A stretch of DNA of 64,000 bases from Callipepla californica brunnescens (lineage: Eukaryota; Chordata; Aves; Galliformes; Odontophoridae). The notes under the pieces are model-generated. The model made no database searches. It saw only the letters and a list, made by a program, of their open reading frames with translations, and was not told where the DNA came from. Every line of letters starts with the position of its first letter. Position 1 is the first letter of the stretch. The DNA lies in contig JALIRH010000094.1 in NCBI GenBank assembly GCA_023055505.1, positions 1,365,078 through 1,429,077 of the forward strand. The letters run 5' to 3'. The position numbers and the translations under genes are program-made. This document shows, in pieces, positions 1-58,227 of this stretch.

Positions 1-861
1 TGAGATTTCATCCCTCAGCACTAGAAAAATTCTCTTCCTCAGAAAACATTTCAAAGCATGGAGGAAAGAAAGAATGAAAGCTATTAAGTGTCAGGATTAT
101 TGTCCATCAGAAATGCTTCATAATTTCAGGATCATGGATAAAAAATACCTCTTTTATGCTTCAGAAGACATAAGAGGTTCTTCTGCTCTTTCCCTAAGAC
201 ATGAAAGCTAATATGATGCTTCTTCTCACCAGTTTCCCTTATTTCTACCAAACATGATCTCTGCTACAGCTATATCAGTCATCAGATAACATGTGGTCAT
301 ACAAAAAAAAATGAGAAAATGCCGAAGACAAAGAAATCCACTTCGGATTTCCCACTGTAACCAACTTCTCTGTTTCACAATCACACAGACCTATTACATA
401 AGGAGGTTATTATTAATTCCTGTCTGACCTGAACTGCCAGATAATGTTTAAACTTCTGCACTACTTCACTAATCCTTGTAGACATACTTTTTTTTCCCAG
501 TATACCTGAAAAAGGTAAACAAGTATGACTCAAAGGCACAATCTCAGTGTAACATTATTCATCAACAATGAAGACTCAGACTAATTCCAAAATCAAGAAT
601 AGTATCCAGTATATCCAGTATCTAGTACATTGAATTAGCAAAAGCTAAGTGTCAGAACATACTTATATATTTTTCCCCAAATCTCCTACTTTTCTGTTAG
701 TTGCATTTGAGCCATTAAAAATAGATATACTACGACAACAAAAGTAAATCTGTGAATTGAACTGCCATATGATATTGTAATGCTAGCTAGAATCCCAATA
801 CTCCTGGAGGAACTCAACATCATTCCTCTTCTGCTGCTCCCTGTTTGGTTTTTTTTCTTCA
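1..861. other. Intergenic sequence, no feature recognised
   Basis: AT-rich unique-looking sequence; no exon, RNA gene or clear repeat seen on either strand. Confidence 0.6.
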
Positions 862-1320
862 CAGAATGGAATGGAGGGGAATGGAGTAGTATAGAAATGA
901 ATAGAACAGTATAGTTCAGCTGGTAGGGTCCTATGAAAGTCCAACTGTCTAAACTCTTAAAGGCTAGCCAAAAAGCTACAACATATTAATGAGGGCATTG
1001 CTTAATATAATATGTATGTATTTTTATATATGCATATAATAAAGGCTTTTGAGTGCTGACAGGCATGAGGCATTAGCCAGCTCCCTGGGATGCCTGTTCT
1101 GGTGTATGACCACTCTCACAGTGAAGAAATTTTTCCTAATGCTCAGTCTGAACCTTCTCTAGCATAGCTTTGTGCTGTTCCTGATCATCCTTTCAGAGGT
1201 GATCATGAACAGAGAGAGCCTGGAACCTCACTCTGCACTACCCTTCCTCAGAAATTACATAGACAAATAAGGTTACCTCTTCAGCCTCTTTTTTTTTTTT
1301 AATTCAGATTGGACAGCCTT
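862..1320 (-). mobile_element. CR1-type LINE 3' fragment (reverse orientation)
   Basis: The left end has the typical reversed CR1 3' terminus, with GAATGGAATGG-like repeats and then a TCAGCTGG...GTCC...AGTCCAACTG segment. The right part (1060-1290) reads CTCCCTGGGATGCCTGTTCT and ...TGACCACTCTCACAGTGAAG, standard CR1 3'UTR in reverse. The middle (about 970-1045) is AT-rich and diverged. Confidence 0.8.
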
Positions 1321-2240
1321 TTTATTCCGTGCATCCACCTTCAAGTTCTGACTCCCCCCGCCCTGTCATCAGTCAGTACTTGTCCATCCCAGTAACAACA
1401 CAGAGTACATACTTCCCTTCAATACCACAGATCAAATTACCTGCCAGAAAATAATGTTGCCACACCTTTAAGATATCCAACAACCAGTTCTGGTCACAGA
1501 AAAACTTGTCATCTTAAAAGACATTACTTCTGTCATTATCAGGTTAGAAAACTGAAAGGCAAATAACACCTGCAAAATCATAACAGGACACAGGGTTTCT
1601 TATCCTCTCTTCCAATTCTGTATGCTAGTAACATTGAATAAATTAGTGGTTAGGACCACTAGAAGCCACTGTAAACGTCACTCACCATATAATTTAGAGA
1701 TTGTAATAACAGTGATAACAATAAGAACAAAAAGTAATAGTAGTAATGATATTGATAATAATGACTATTATTATTGAGATAGTGTATAGGTTTTGAGATA
1801 GGATGTCTCAGTTGTGAAGCAAAACTCTCAGTATAAGCAACACTTAACTACAGGTGGAAGTGATATCCCTATAACAGAGTTTGAAGACTACAAAATTATA
1901 CTGTCATTGGGTGACGACAGTTCCACAGATCTGTACATGACTGCCAATCAAATCTGTCAAAAAATCCCAAACATGTGTCATTCCTCAGAAAATGATGATC
2001 ATGGCTTAAACATAATGAAACTTCATTTATTTGTTTATTTTTATTTATACATACATATATATATATATATGTCTATGTATATGAGTTCTGCTTGCTCAGA
2101 CATTTTACAGTACATTACTATTACGCTTTCAAACTCTTTCTCCACATTCTTTTGGGCTAGAATCTGAGTTTAAAAGTGGATGTTAGTATTCATTCGTATC
2201 AATTGAGTTAAGGGTCAGAGTGCACCCACACCAAGTTTGC
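1321..2240. other. Intergenic, with TAA-rich and AT-dinucleotide low-complexity patches
   Basis: A degenerate TAA/ATT-rich patch lies at about 1700-1785 and a short TA/AT dinucleotide run at about 2050-2075. The 117-codon frame at 1814-2167 spans the latter, has no recognised homology and is rejected as a gene. Confidence 0.6.
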
Positions 2241-3222
2241 TCATTATAGGTAGCTAGGAGAAGCAGCTGACAAGCTAGAAGACTGTGCTGCTATTCAGTG
2301 AGACCTAGACAGGATGAAGAGTTGAGTGCAAAGGAACATCATGAGGTTCTGGAAGGGCAAGTGGAGAGTTGTGCATCTGCAGAGGAATAAGTGCATGCAT
2401 CAGTACAAGTTAGGGGCTGACCTGCTGGAAAGGACCTCTGTAGATTAGGACCATGGTGTCCTTGTGAATAACAGGTTGGCCGTGAGTCAGGAGTGTGCCC
2501 TTGTGGCCAAGAAGGCCAATGGTATCCTGGAGTACATGAAAAAGAGTGTGTCCAGGCTGAAGGCTCTGACTCTCCTGTTCTACTCTGCCCTGTTGAGGTC
2601 ACGTCAGGAGTACCATATCCTGTTCTGGGCTCCTCATTTCAAGAAATACAGGCAACTTTGAGAGAAAGTTCCACAGAGAGCCATGTAGACCATTAGAGGT
2701 GTCAGTTTATGGGCTGGTTTGACTGGTTCCGTGACGACTGGGGCGGGGACCCATGCCCCAGGGAAGGGGAAGGGTGAAAGGGAAAATGGAAAAAAGGAAA
2801 AGGGAGATGGGCCTAAAAACAAAACAGCAGCAACTATCTGAGGAGGAAAGCTAATTTACTAAATAAGATATTGGAATGCAAAATAAGAATAAAATTGGAA
2901 CTGAAGCTAATAAATAAAAGAAAATGACCAATAGAGAGTGTCCAATAAATTGAAGAGGCCTTACGCTTAAACACTGAAAGTGAGATGGTTAGGGAGCACC
3001 TGATGATGGGTCAATCTGAAAGGGCCTGGGTCCCATGACATACAAAGAGGTTTTATCTTTCTTCTGAGTGGAAAAATGTAAAAATGCGAAGCAACACAAA
3101 GTCCTCTGGGGTCTGTAGTTCTTCTTTTCTTCTGTGATAGAATGTAGAATACCAGTAACAAAAATCATAAAACCATGACAAGGGGCTGTGAACGTCTCCC
3201 TTCTGATGAATGACCTGATTTC
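2241..3222 (+). mobile_element. CR1-type LINE 3' region, interrupted by a solo LTR
   Basis: 2241-2699 aligns by eye to the CR1 RT-distal and 3'UTR region in forward orientation (AGTTTGCTCATTAT..., CCTAGACAGGATGAAG, GGGGCTGACCTGCTGGAAAG). After the LTR at 2700-3180, about 40 bp (3181-3222) look like the continuation (GGCTGTGAACGTCTCCC), so the LTR appears to have inserted into this copy. Several frameshifts; no functional product. Confidence 0.75.
2700..3180 (-). repeat. Solo LTR of an ERVL-type avian endogenous retrovirus
   Basis: A 481-bp unit begins TGTCAG and ends CCATGACA, so its ends are imperfect inverted repeats (TG...CA). It is flanked by AGAGG (2695-2699) and AGGGG (3181-3185), a 5-bp target-site duplication with one mismatch. 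Segments match the LTRs at 40683-41112 (opposite strand) and 42118-42330. The minus orientation is inferred from the + copy that precedes an internal region at 41.1 kb. No internal viral genes are attached. Confidence 0.7.
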
Positions 3223-4930
3223 AGGATATACGGAGAAAGCTGAGGTGCTTCATGACTTCTTTGCCTCAGTCTTCACCAGAAACTGTGCTAGCTGCACCTC
3301 TCAAGCTCCAGAAAGCAATGGTAGATCTTGGAGAAGGTAGATCTGCTTGCTGTAAGTGAAGATCAAGCTTGAGACCACCTTAAGAACCTGAAGGTGCACA
3401 AGTCTATGGGACCCAACAAGATCTATCCATAGGTTCGGTGGGAACTGGATGATGAAGTCGCCAAGTCACTGTCCATCATATTTGAAAGGTCATGGCAGTC
3501 TGGTGAAGTTCCCACAGGCTAGAAAAGGGAAACATAACCCTCATTTTCAAGAAGGTAAAAAAAGATCCTGGGAACTACAGGCTAGTTAGTCTCACCTCTG
3601 TGCCTGGTAAAATTATGAAGACACTACTCCTGAACGCTCTACTAAGGCACATAGCAAATAAAGACAAGGTGATTTGTGGTAATCAACATGGCTTCACTAA
3701 GGGCAAGTCATGCCTGACAAAAATGATGGCCTTTTATGATGGAGTTACAGTGTGAATGGATAAAGGAAGAGCAACTGACATCATCTACTGGACTTGTGCA
3801 AAGCATTTGACACTGTCCCTCATGACAACCTTGTAGCAGAATTGGAGAAAAATGGATTTGATGATTGGACCACTCACTGGATAAGGAATTGGCTGGGTGG
3901 TTGCACTCAGATTGTTGCAGCCAATGGCTCAGTGTCCATGAGGAAACCAGTGACAAGTGGCTTTCCAAAGGGATCAGTGTTGGGACCAGTGCTATTTAAC
4001 ATGTCCATGTAGGTGACATGGACAGTGGCATCAAGTGCACCCTCAGCAAGTTTGCAGTCAACACCAAACTAAGTGGTACACTTGACATGCCAGAGGGGAG
4101 GGATGCTATCCAGAGGAACCTAGACAGGTTTGAGAGGTGGGTCTACATGAAGTTCAACAGGGACAAGTGAATGGTCCTGCAACAGGGTCAGGGCAATTTC
4201 AAGTACAGATACAGGGTGGGCAGAGAATGGGTTGAGAGCAACCCTGAGAAGGATTTGGGAGTGTTGATTGATGAAAAATTCAACACCAGCTGGCAATGTG
4301 CACCAGCAGCCCAGAAGACCATCCATATCCTGGGTTGCATCAAGAGAAGTGTGACCAGAAGGTCAAGGACTGTGATTCTGCCCTGCTACTCTGCTCTCAT
4401 GAGACCTCATCTAGCATACTGTGTCCATTTCTGGATCTCCCAGCACAAGAAGGACATGGAGTTGTTGGAACAGGTCCAGAGGAAGACCACAAAGATGATA
4501 AAAGGTTTGGAACACCTCCCCTACAAGGACAGGCTGGGAGAGTAGGAACTTTTAGCTTGAAGAGAAGGTTCCGAGAAGACTTTACAGCAGCCTTACAGTA
4601 CATGAAGGGGGCCTACAGGAAAGCAAGGCAGGGACTTCTTAGCAGGCCATGTGGAGACAGAACAAGGTGAAACCGGAAGAGGGTAGATTTAGACTATGTA
4701 TCAGGAAGACGTTCTTTACAGTGAGAGAGGTGAGACTCTGGTACAGGTTGCCCAGTGACATTGCAAATGTCCCCATCCCTGGAAGCATTCAAGGCCAGGC
4801 TGGAAGGAACTTTGAGCAATCTGATCTAGAGGGAAGTGTCCCTGCCTGTAGTAGAGGGGCTCGAACTAGATGGTATTAAAGGTCTTTTCCAACCCGAATC
4901 ATACTATGATGATTATATGATGGTTCTATG
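3223..4930 (+). mobile_element. CR1 LINE, 5'-truncated, with decayed reverse transcriptase and 3'UTR
   Basis: Forward CR1 copy of about 1.7 kb. The start corresponds to the region before RT (TTTGCCTCAGTCTTCACCAG). RT-domain peptides are visible: CKAFDTVPHDNLVAELEK near 3797-3850 and SGFPKGSVLGPVLFN near 3955-4000. The 3'UTR follows, ending with ACTATGATGATTATATGATG-like short repeats near 4905-4925. Frameshifts and stops show that it is dead. Confidence 0.88.
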
Positions 4931-5308
4931 ACAAAAGGCTGAGAGACCTGGGACCATTATCCTGGAGAAGGCAGAGAGGGCATCTTCTTAATGCTTGTAA
5001 ATATCTAATGAATAAGTGTCAAATGGATGGGCTAGGATCTTTTTAGAGGTGTCCTGTGACAGAATAAGGGGTAATGTAACACAGGAAGTTCTATATAAAC
5101 ATGAGGAAAAAAATTCATTACTTTGAGGGTGACAGAGCATGGGAACAAATTGCTCAAAGAGGTTGTGGATTCTTCTTTGGAAATATTCATAACTTGTCTA
5201 GACACTGTCCTATGTCATCTAGTCTAGAAAATCTTCTTTAGCAGGGGGCTTGGACTAGATAACCTCCAGAGTTCACCTCCTACTCCTGCTTTATGTGATT
5301 TTGTGATT
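4931..5308 (+). mobile_element. CR1 LINE 3'-end fragment
   Basis: A second forward CR1 tail directly abuts the previous one. It starts AAAGGCTGAGAGACCTGGGA (CR1 3'UTR) and includes the CACTTTGAGGGTGACAGAGCA-like segment and GGACTAGATAACCTCCAGAG, ending TTTTGTGATTCT. It may be a tandem insertion into the tail of the earlier copy. Confidence 0.82.
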
Positions 5309-6679
5309 CTCATGTATTCAGGCAACTAAAAATCCAAGACTTACATGCAGCCCACTAATGCTCTGGGTCCTGGTGACAACCTGTCAATTCAATAATTGTT
5401 TAGTTCTGTCTGGAACAGATATCAAAGGCACAGTGTATTCCCAAGTTCTTGAAAAAAACCATAAGGTCAGATAGTGTATCTGTAACTCATTTTGGAGAGC
5501 TGCTTAGCCAGTAATTCTGAATGCCTTTCTCCTCTTCACCTTTCAGATCTTGTGTTCTGCAAATTAACCTATTTCTTTAAACTTGCTCAACATTCTCCAA
5601 ATCAGATTTCACCCACTCAGCAATTTCAACGTGTTAAGGAACTTAAGCATTAAAATAATTTTGTCATTTGCTATCATTATCTTCTATCAAGAAAACATTC
5701 TACTTCATTATGTCTTCATTAAAGAAAGTCTTCAAAATGGTGTGTGGGTGAACAAAGCCCTCAAATTCTATGTATTCAATTCTTGAAGAGTGGTAAAGAG
5801 TAAGTGTCTACAATGATCAATAATATTGTAATTACATATGTATTGGAATAGAAACATGTATGCTATATCACATAATGAGTCATTCTGCAGAATCACTGAA
5901 CCAGCAGCAGAATATTTTCCTGTACTTAACCCTTCGTTCACAGTCACCATATGTTAACACTATGGAGATAAAGCAGTGTTACTTCAACAAAGCAAGGTAA
6001 TTCAGCTTTGTTTGGAGAAAAATTTATTACTCCTCTAACAAAATGGCATTTAACAGAATTTCATTTCCTAGTTTTTCCAGAATATAAGAGTTGAGTGCCA
6101 GGACAATAAGGTTTTGCCTTTCCACATGATTCTGAAGGTCAGAGACAGGTCCTACTGTAAAGGAACTCTTGTGCTGAGATGCAGGTGCCCTGTAGGTACT
6201 GGAGTCCCAAAAAAACAACATTAAGTATAATTCTTTCTCTTTAGGAGAGCTGATAGCGTTTCATGTTTGCAAATATGACTGCTCTACTGCCTGAAGGTCT
6301 TGGAAACATGTACAAATCACAGTTCAAATTCCTGTTAGTCATTTGCTATGAATAATGTACATTTATTTCTGAGACAGATTGTAGGGAATCCATTGCTGAA
6401 ATCTAAAGGTAAGCCTGCACCTCATTTGCTGATTTGTCTTGTCTTCTGATATAGTCTTAATCTACATTTGGACCTGTCCATCAGCAGTGGACAGTATCAT
6501 CACGAATTCGTATAAGCATTTAAAAATCGGTTTCTGAACAAGTTTGCCTATGAAGTGATCTCTATTGCACACAAACCTCATTCCTACTAATATTATCTTC
6601 CAGGCATTTTTAAATGCTTTGGAGGAACTCTCAGTGGTGTGTAGTGATAGTGAGGGCCTAAAACCTGCACTCAAAAAGT
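5309..6679. other. Intergenic sequence, nothing recognised
   Basis: Unique AT-rich sequence between two CR1 tails; only short chance open frames. Confidence 0.6.
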
Positions 6680-6897
6680 TCCATGCAAACATGTGGAAGA
6701 ATTTCTTTACATTGAGGGTGACAGAGCACTGGAACAGGTTGACAGTGAGGTTGTGGAGTCTACTTCTATGGAGATATTCAAGATGCAGCTGGACATCTAC
6801 CTGTGCAACCTATTGTAGGGTACCTGCTTTAGCAGGGGTGTTGGACTTGATGATCTCTGTAGGTCTCTTCCAACCTCTATGATTCTGTGCTTCTGTA
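6680..6897 (+). mobile_element. CR1 LINE 3'-end fragment
   Basis: Contains TTCTTTACATTGAGGGTGAC, AGAGCACTGGAACAGGTTG, GTTGGACTTGATGATCTC and the terminal CCTCTATGATTCTGTG, the typical CR1 3' end in forward orientation. About 220 bp long. Confidence 0.88.
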
Positions 6898-9000
6898 ACT
6901 GAAGTTTGTAATCAGCATGCAAAGTGAATTCATTTCTTATTAATACCAAAGATCCTTCTCATATGAGCCTAATGCAAAGTGTAGCAGGAAGTGTGTCTTG
7001 TTCATACTCATCCTAGACTTTTAAGTATTTAGGAAGGAAAACTGCAGTTATGTTTGTCTAGCTCTTTTCATGCAGTTCACAAATTAATTTATTAACAAAA
7101 AAGAAGGACTGTTTTTAAAAACAGTTACAAAACTTGCGCATGGATTTATACAGCTGCTTGTTCATGCTTGCTTCACAGCTATTTAATAATACTTTCTAGC
7201 AAGTAAGGTCTTTGCTGGACTTTGGAAAACTTCTGCAATTGCAGAGTATGTTTTTTCCTCAAACCTCTGTAAATAAGATATCTACCATTAAAATATTGAT
7301 TTGTAAAACAGAATTTTATGCCACCTTCTTACTCTGCTTCTCCATCTTCTTACAGCATACAAGGTGTGCAGACAGGCAGACTTACAAGTACTGCATAAAT
7401 TGCTTGCATTTCTTAAAATGAGATAGAAAAAAAAAAAAAAGAGAGAGATTTTTCATTTTTCATTCATACAAATTCCTGTAATTATCATAAGTTTGTTCCA
7501 GTTTTCATCAAAATCTTTGGTAACATTCACATAAGATATGAACCAAAAAAATAAAAGTGATCTGGAACATAATGGCTTTAAGGTTGTAGTAATGTAGCAA
7601 GCAGGTGCACCAATGTCAAGGCACATTAATAGGTTTTTACCATTTCTGGTTTTACCATTTATGCTAGTTGGGCATGGGTGAAATCTTCTAAAGTCACAAT
7701 GTAAAGTGGCTGATGAAACTAATATTTATCTAATGGAATCAAACAAGATTTTGGTAGAGAAAATATATTCAATATGAGGTAGTCACATTGGCAGTCAGAA
7801 ATTCCATCTTCAGAGGTCATCTTCTTCACAACTGTGACACTGTTGTCTCCAATAAACTTAGAAAATATCACGAATTTAGCTCAGGGTTTTATTCAACAAA
7901 GTTTTATTTTAGTCCAGATCTATACAGTTTAACCTAAACAGAATGTGTTTTGACCACTAAATGAGCAATTACGGAAAAAAAAAGTACAATACCCCAAACC
8001 CTCAGCTGTGGAAAAAACAGAGACAAATGACTAATTTGATAAGGGTTAGAATGTGTCTGGTAGAACAGCAGAAAAACCTATGCAAAAGGAAGATAAAGCA
8101 GCTACTGGTAATCTTACTGGAAGTTATAAGTAGATAAAAATGACTCCTCTGTGTTTCAGAAACGGCTACTGGAAAATAAATACATGAATTTTCAAAATTA
8201 AAAAAAAAAAAAAAAGGTGGATTAGATTAGTTACATCAGGGAGTATGTACCTATATACCTTCAACACCTGAAGTCTGATTTGCATCGGATTAAACAAGTT
8301 TTCTGTTAATAAAGACCCTACTGCCCTGAAAACTGTACACCCAAACATAAATAGTAAACAGCATCCTGTCAGTTCTGCTCCAGGGGATATATTTTAATGG
8401 TCAGGCTTTTTTGGCTGATCCATATATTTTATATGGCAGATGGAGCAGGCAAGCTTTAAGTTCAGATGTGAAGAAGTGTAAGTTCCAGGAGAGAACCTGC
8501 CATTTTGGGTGCCTAGTAACAATAGTTATTCTTAAACATTTTAAGAGCAGCTTTGTACAATTCCTTGAGTCTTACTTGGCTCTTCTTGAACTGCATCCAG
8601 GATCACTGTTTTCATTTCCACCTCTAATTTCAGCCTTTACGTTTGGCTAGAAAGCTGAAGAGTAGAACCAATGCAAGGTGACTTTGCTAACAACCTAATT
8701 CTGGAATTTGGAGATAAAAGCAAGGCATTTACTTTTTATGCTTAGTTAACTACATAAAGTTTAATGTCTTCAGCTTACTGTATTCCAAAGACAAAAGAGT
8801 TGTAGTTGCATTAATACTAAAAGAAAGCAGAGAAGCAATATCAAACAGTGCCCAAGGATGACAACTGGGAATGTTTACAGTCCTTAAAAACACCATCCTT
8901 TCTACTCGACTATTTTCTCATTAAAGATTATATGTATTAGAGTGAAACCAATTACTTTATGTTTTGAAATTTCCTATGTGTTCTCAGGCTTAATGGTATG

Positions 9001-9025
9001 AAAAAAAAAAAAAAAAAAAAAAAAA
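9001..9025. repeat. Poly(A) run
   Basis: About 25 consecutive A bases preceded by GGTATG. No recognisable retroposon sits upstream, so it is reported as a simple repeat. Confidence 0.9.
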
Positions 9026-9997
9026 GTAGTTGCAAACATCCTATCTTGTGGACTGGTTTCAAATAATAAAAAACTAACTACATTCTAGTAGAATACTGGC
9101 ATTTTCTTTTTCTTCTTCTTTTTTAAATCTGCGCTTAATATTTCTGTTTATCAATGCAATTTCAAAAATGCAATACCAACAGTAAAAAAAGCCTCCTTAA
9201 ATTCATCATTTCCCAGTGATGCAATTCAGTATCTATAGTTCCTAATGAGTTTGAATAACTTTTCCGCTCTCTATGCTGTGCACTGCTAATACGCTGTGTA
9301 TGTACCTCCCTGCTTCTCCTTGAACTGGAATATTCAAATACCTCAGAAAGGCATTTCATAGCTACAAAATAGTTACAATGTTTCTAGCTGTGAGATCGCT
9401 TATGTTCCTAAGTAATTCACTTAAAACATTGTTAAACATACAGTTCTACATATTGGTTACATATACATGTTGAAACCGGGAGCTAAATATATTTCAGGTC
9501 ACCAAGTAGTAAAAACGTATCAAAGTAATAGCTATTTATGCATTTCGGTGTAACCTCAGAACTACAGCGAAGCCATGCAGACAGCCTTCAAGAAAAGAAT
9601 CGAGCATGTAAATGCATTTCACTTTTGCCCATGCAAAGGCTCTATTTTTCATGGTTAATTCCTCTGTGCCTTTCATTAGCATTAAACAGAGATTTAGAAC
9701 ACAAAACTTTAAAAAAATAATGTCATTCTTACGAATTTACCCGTGATCTGTTCTGAGATCTTTCTAATAGGTAGCAATGTGGCTGAAGAGTATATTCCTA
9801 CTAGTTATGTACTTAAAGTGCATTGACATCTTTTCATACATTTGCCCTATCCACTTCATAGTTAATACAGAATGCCTTGTTCACATTAAATTTGTATTTT
9901 CGGTTGCTCAGCAAGTGTGTTTGGTAGCTTCACAGGCAGCTGGTCTCCCAAAATGTTCTTTTGGTCTTCTTTCATAGCTGTGTTCTCTCTCTCACTC

Positions 9998-10058
9998 TTT
10001 TTTTTTTTTTTTTTTTTTAATTTTTATTTTGTTTTGTTAAAAAAAAAAAAAAAAAAAA
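9998..10058. repeat. Poly(T)/poly(A) inverted pair
   Basis: T21 (9998-10018), a 20-base AT-rich spacer, then A20 (10039-10058), which can form a perfect 20-bp A:T hairpin. Confidence 0.9.
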
Positions 10059-10610
10059 GAATTTAACTTCAGTGTTTCAAGAGTGATCCATGAGCTTCAA
10101 TTCTTTTGCATTTTATCGGGACATTTTTAATTACAGGGTTTTTTTTAGCTCTCCATACCAAAACTGCCAGCTTGACTATGTATTCAGGACCAAAGCCAAC
10201 ATCTGTCATTTCATAATAGGAAGATCAAATTAAAAACAGCTTGCTCATCAGAATGTTTAAAACAACACTATTTCACCTGTCTTTTGAAGATGTTTCTTTC
10301 GGTTTCTACATGAGTTATAATTCCCATTTCAAGGTTATGGAAAATAAAAATAAAATAAATAATAAATAAATAAACGCTCTCTGTGCTCATAGGTCCATTC
10401 CTTACCATCCCAAAACTCCCACATGCCCCTTCTCTTTTTACACTTTTTCCACTTCAGTATTATTTTGCTACATTTCTTGACTGAACACTGAATGTAAGCA
10501 TGTTCCTTACTGTTTCTTTGCATTAGTTACTTTTGTTAAGCTCTTTCTTTGTCTTTTCAACATGGCAGAGTGCCAGCTTTCCTTTCAAGTAGTCTTCAAT
10601 CTTTTTTATT

Positions 10611-10640
10611 CATTTATTTAATTTAATTTAATTTAATTAA
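10611..10640. repeat. (ATTTA)n simple repeat
   Basis: About six units of ATTTA/ATTTAATTTA. A related AATAAATAAATAA run is at 10350-10374. Confidence 0.85.
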
Positions 10641-11324
10641 ACTGATAGCTCATTTCTACCACTAGACTTCCTCTTTTTAATTAGATTTGCCTGATGGTGA
10701 CAGAAGCAGACAAATTACTGCAAGTGCTCAACACATTAGAAAAAATAAGGCTAGTGTCATTGGTGTCAGTGTAATTAGATAAATTAAACCTTCATTCTGC
10801 ACTTACCTTCTACCTGTTGGTGCTCATGTCATTTAATTTTTTTCCCTTTAATTTACTGATTAATCTTCCTGTTTGAAAATCACTTGTATGAACTGAAGCC
10901 CCTGCTATAAATCCCATAGGGGATTGGGTGCCAATACAGGACACACCAGTCATACATAGGAGGTGCACGAAAACATCACCTAGAATTGAATGCTGCTGGT
11001 ATAAAGCCCAGTGATTAATCCTGCAAACCATTTCTGTAGCCCCTAGCCTCGATTTTCTCACAAGGGGCACACGGCAGAACATTTCACTCTGCTATTTAGC
11101 TAGAAGCTCTCCCCAGTGACAGCGATGCCGGCTTTCCATCAGCCGCAGCGGCACTTCTGCACGGAGACACAGAGACCCTCCGCCAAGCACGGACGGCTCC
11201 AGACACAGCGCTGCTCACGACGGGACAGCCTTTCCTCTGCCGTGGCGCGCCCGCCTCTTTGCCCTTCCCTTTGCGAGGGAGGCCTCGCTGCGCGCTGCGG
11301 TGTCAGAGAGGGACAGCGCAGCGG

Positions 11325-11329
11325 CCAAT
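11325..11329 (+). promoter_or_regulatory. CCAAT box
   Basis: CCAAT within GCGGCCAATGACCC, about 305 bp upstream of the SLC1A1 ATG inside the CpG-rich region. It is a plausible NF-Y site, but a five-base motif is only suggestive. Confidence 0.4.
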
Positions 11330-11470
11330 GACCCCGTGGGTCAAGAGGGAAGGCCCGGGTGTCCGCTCTGCCCTGCCCGCGCCCTGCGCCGGCAGAAAGG
11401 GGCTGCGCCCTGGGAGGCATAGGGGAGATGAGACGGCCCTCACGCCGCGGCACAGCCGAGCGGGTGGAGA

Positions 11471-11521
11471 GGCGGCAGGGCGGCAGGGGGCGGGCGGCAG
11501 CGTGGGCGGGCCGTGGGCCGG
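11471..11521 (+). promoter_or_regulatory. GC-box cluster with a perfect EGR1-type site
   Basis: Several GGCGG/GGGCGG Sp1-type boxes are packed here. At 11500-11508 the sequence is GCGTGGGCG, the canonical EGR1/Zif268 nonamer. It lies 126 bp before the ATG. Binding is inferred from motif identity only. Confidence 0.55.
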
Positions 11522-11633
11522 GCTCTCGTGTTGCCAGGTGAGCCTCCCTGCTGTAAGCGCAGGGAATCGCTGTTCTGCTCGCAACGGTGCGTCTCGGCGC
11601 GCCCCAGGCTCGGCCGCCCTAACACTGCCCACC

Positions 11634-58227
<46,594 letters not shown>

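Larger units (their letters stand above)
6898..11129. other. Upstream flank of SLC1A1, mostly unique AT-rich sequence
   Basis: No exon or interspersed repeat recognised. Contains the simple repeats listed separately. Distal enhancers could be present but cannot be called from one sequence. Confidence 0.55.

Noticed and set aside
1814..2167. 117-codon open frame
   Set aside because: Part of it is a TA/AT dinucleotide tract; no recognised motif and no gene context.
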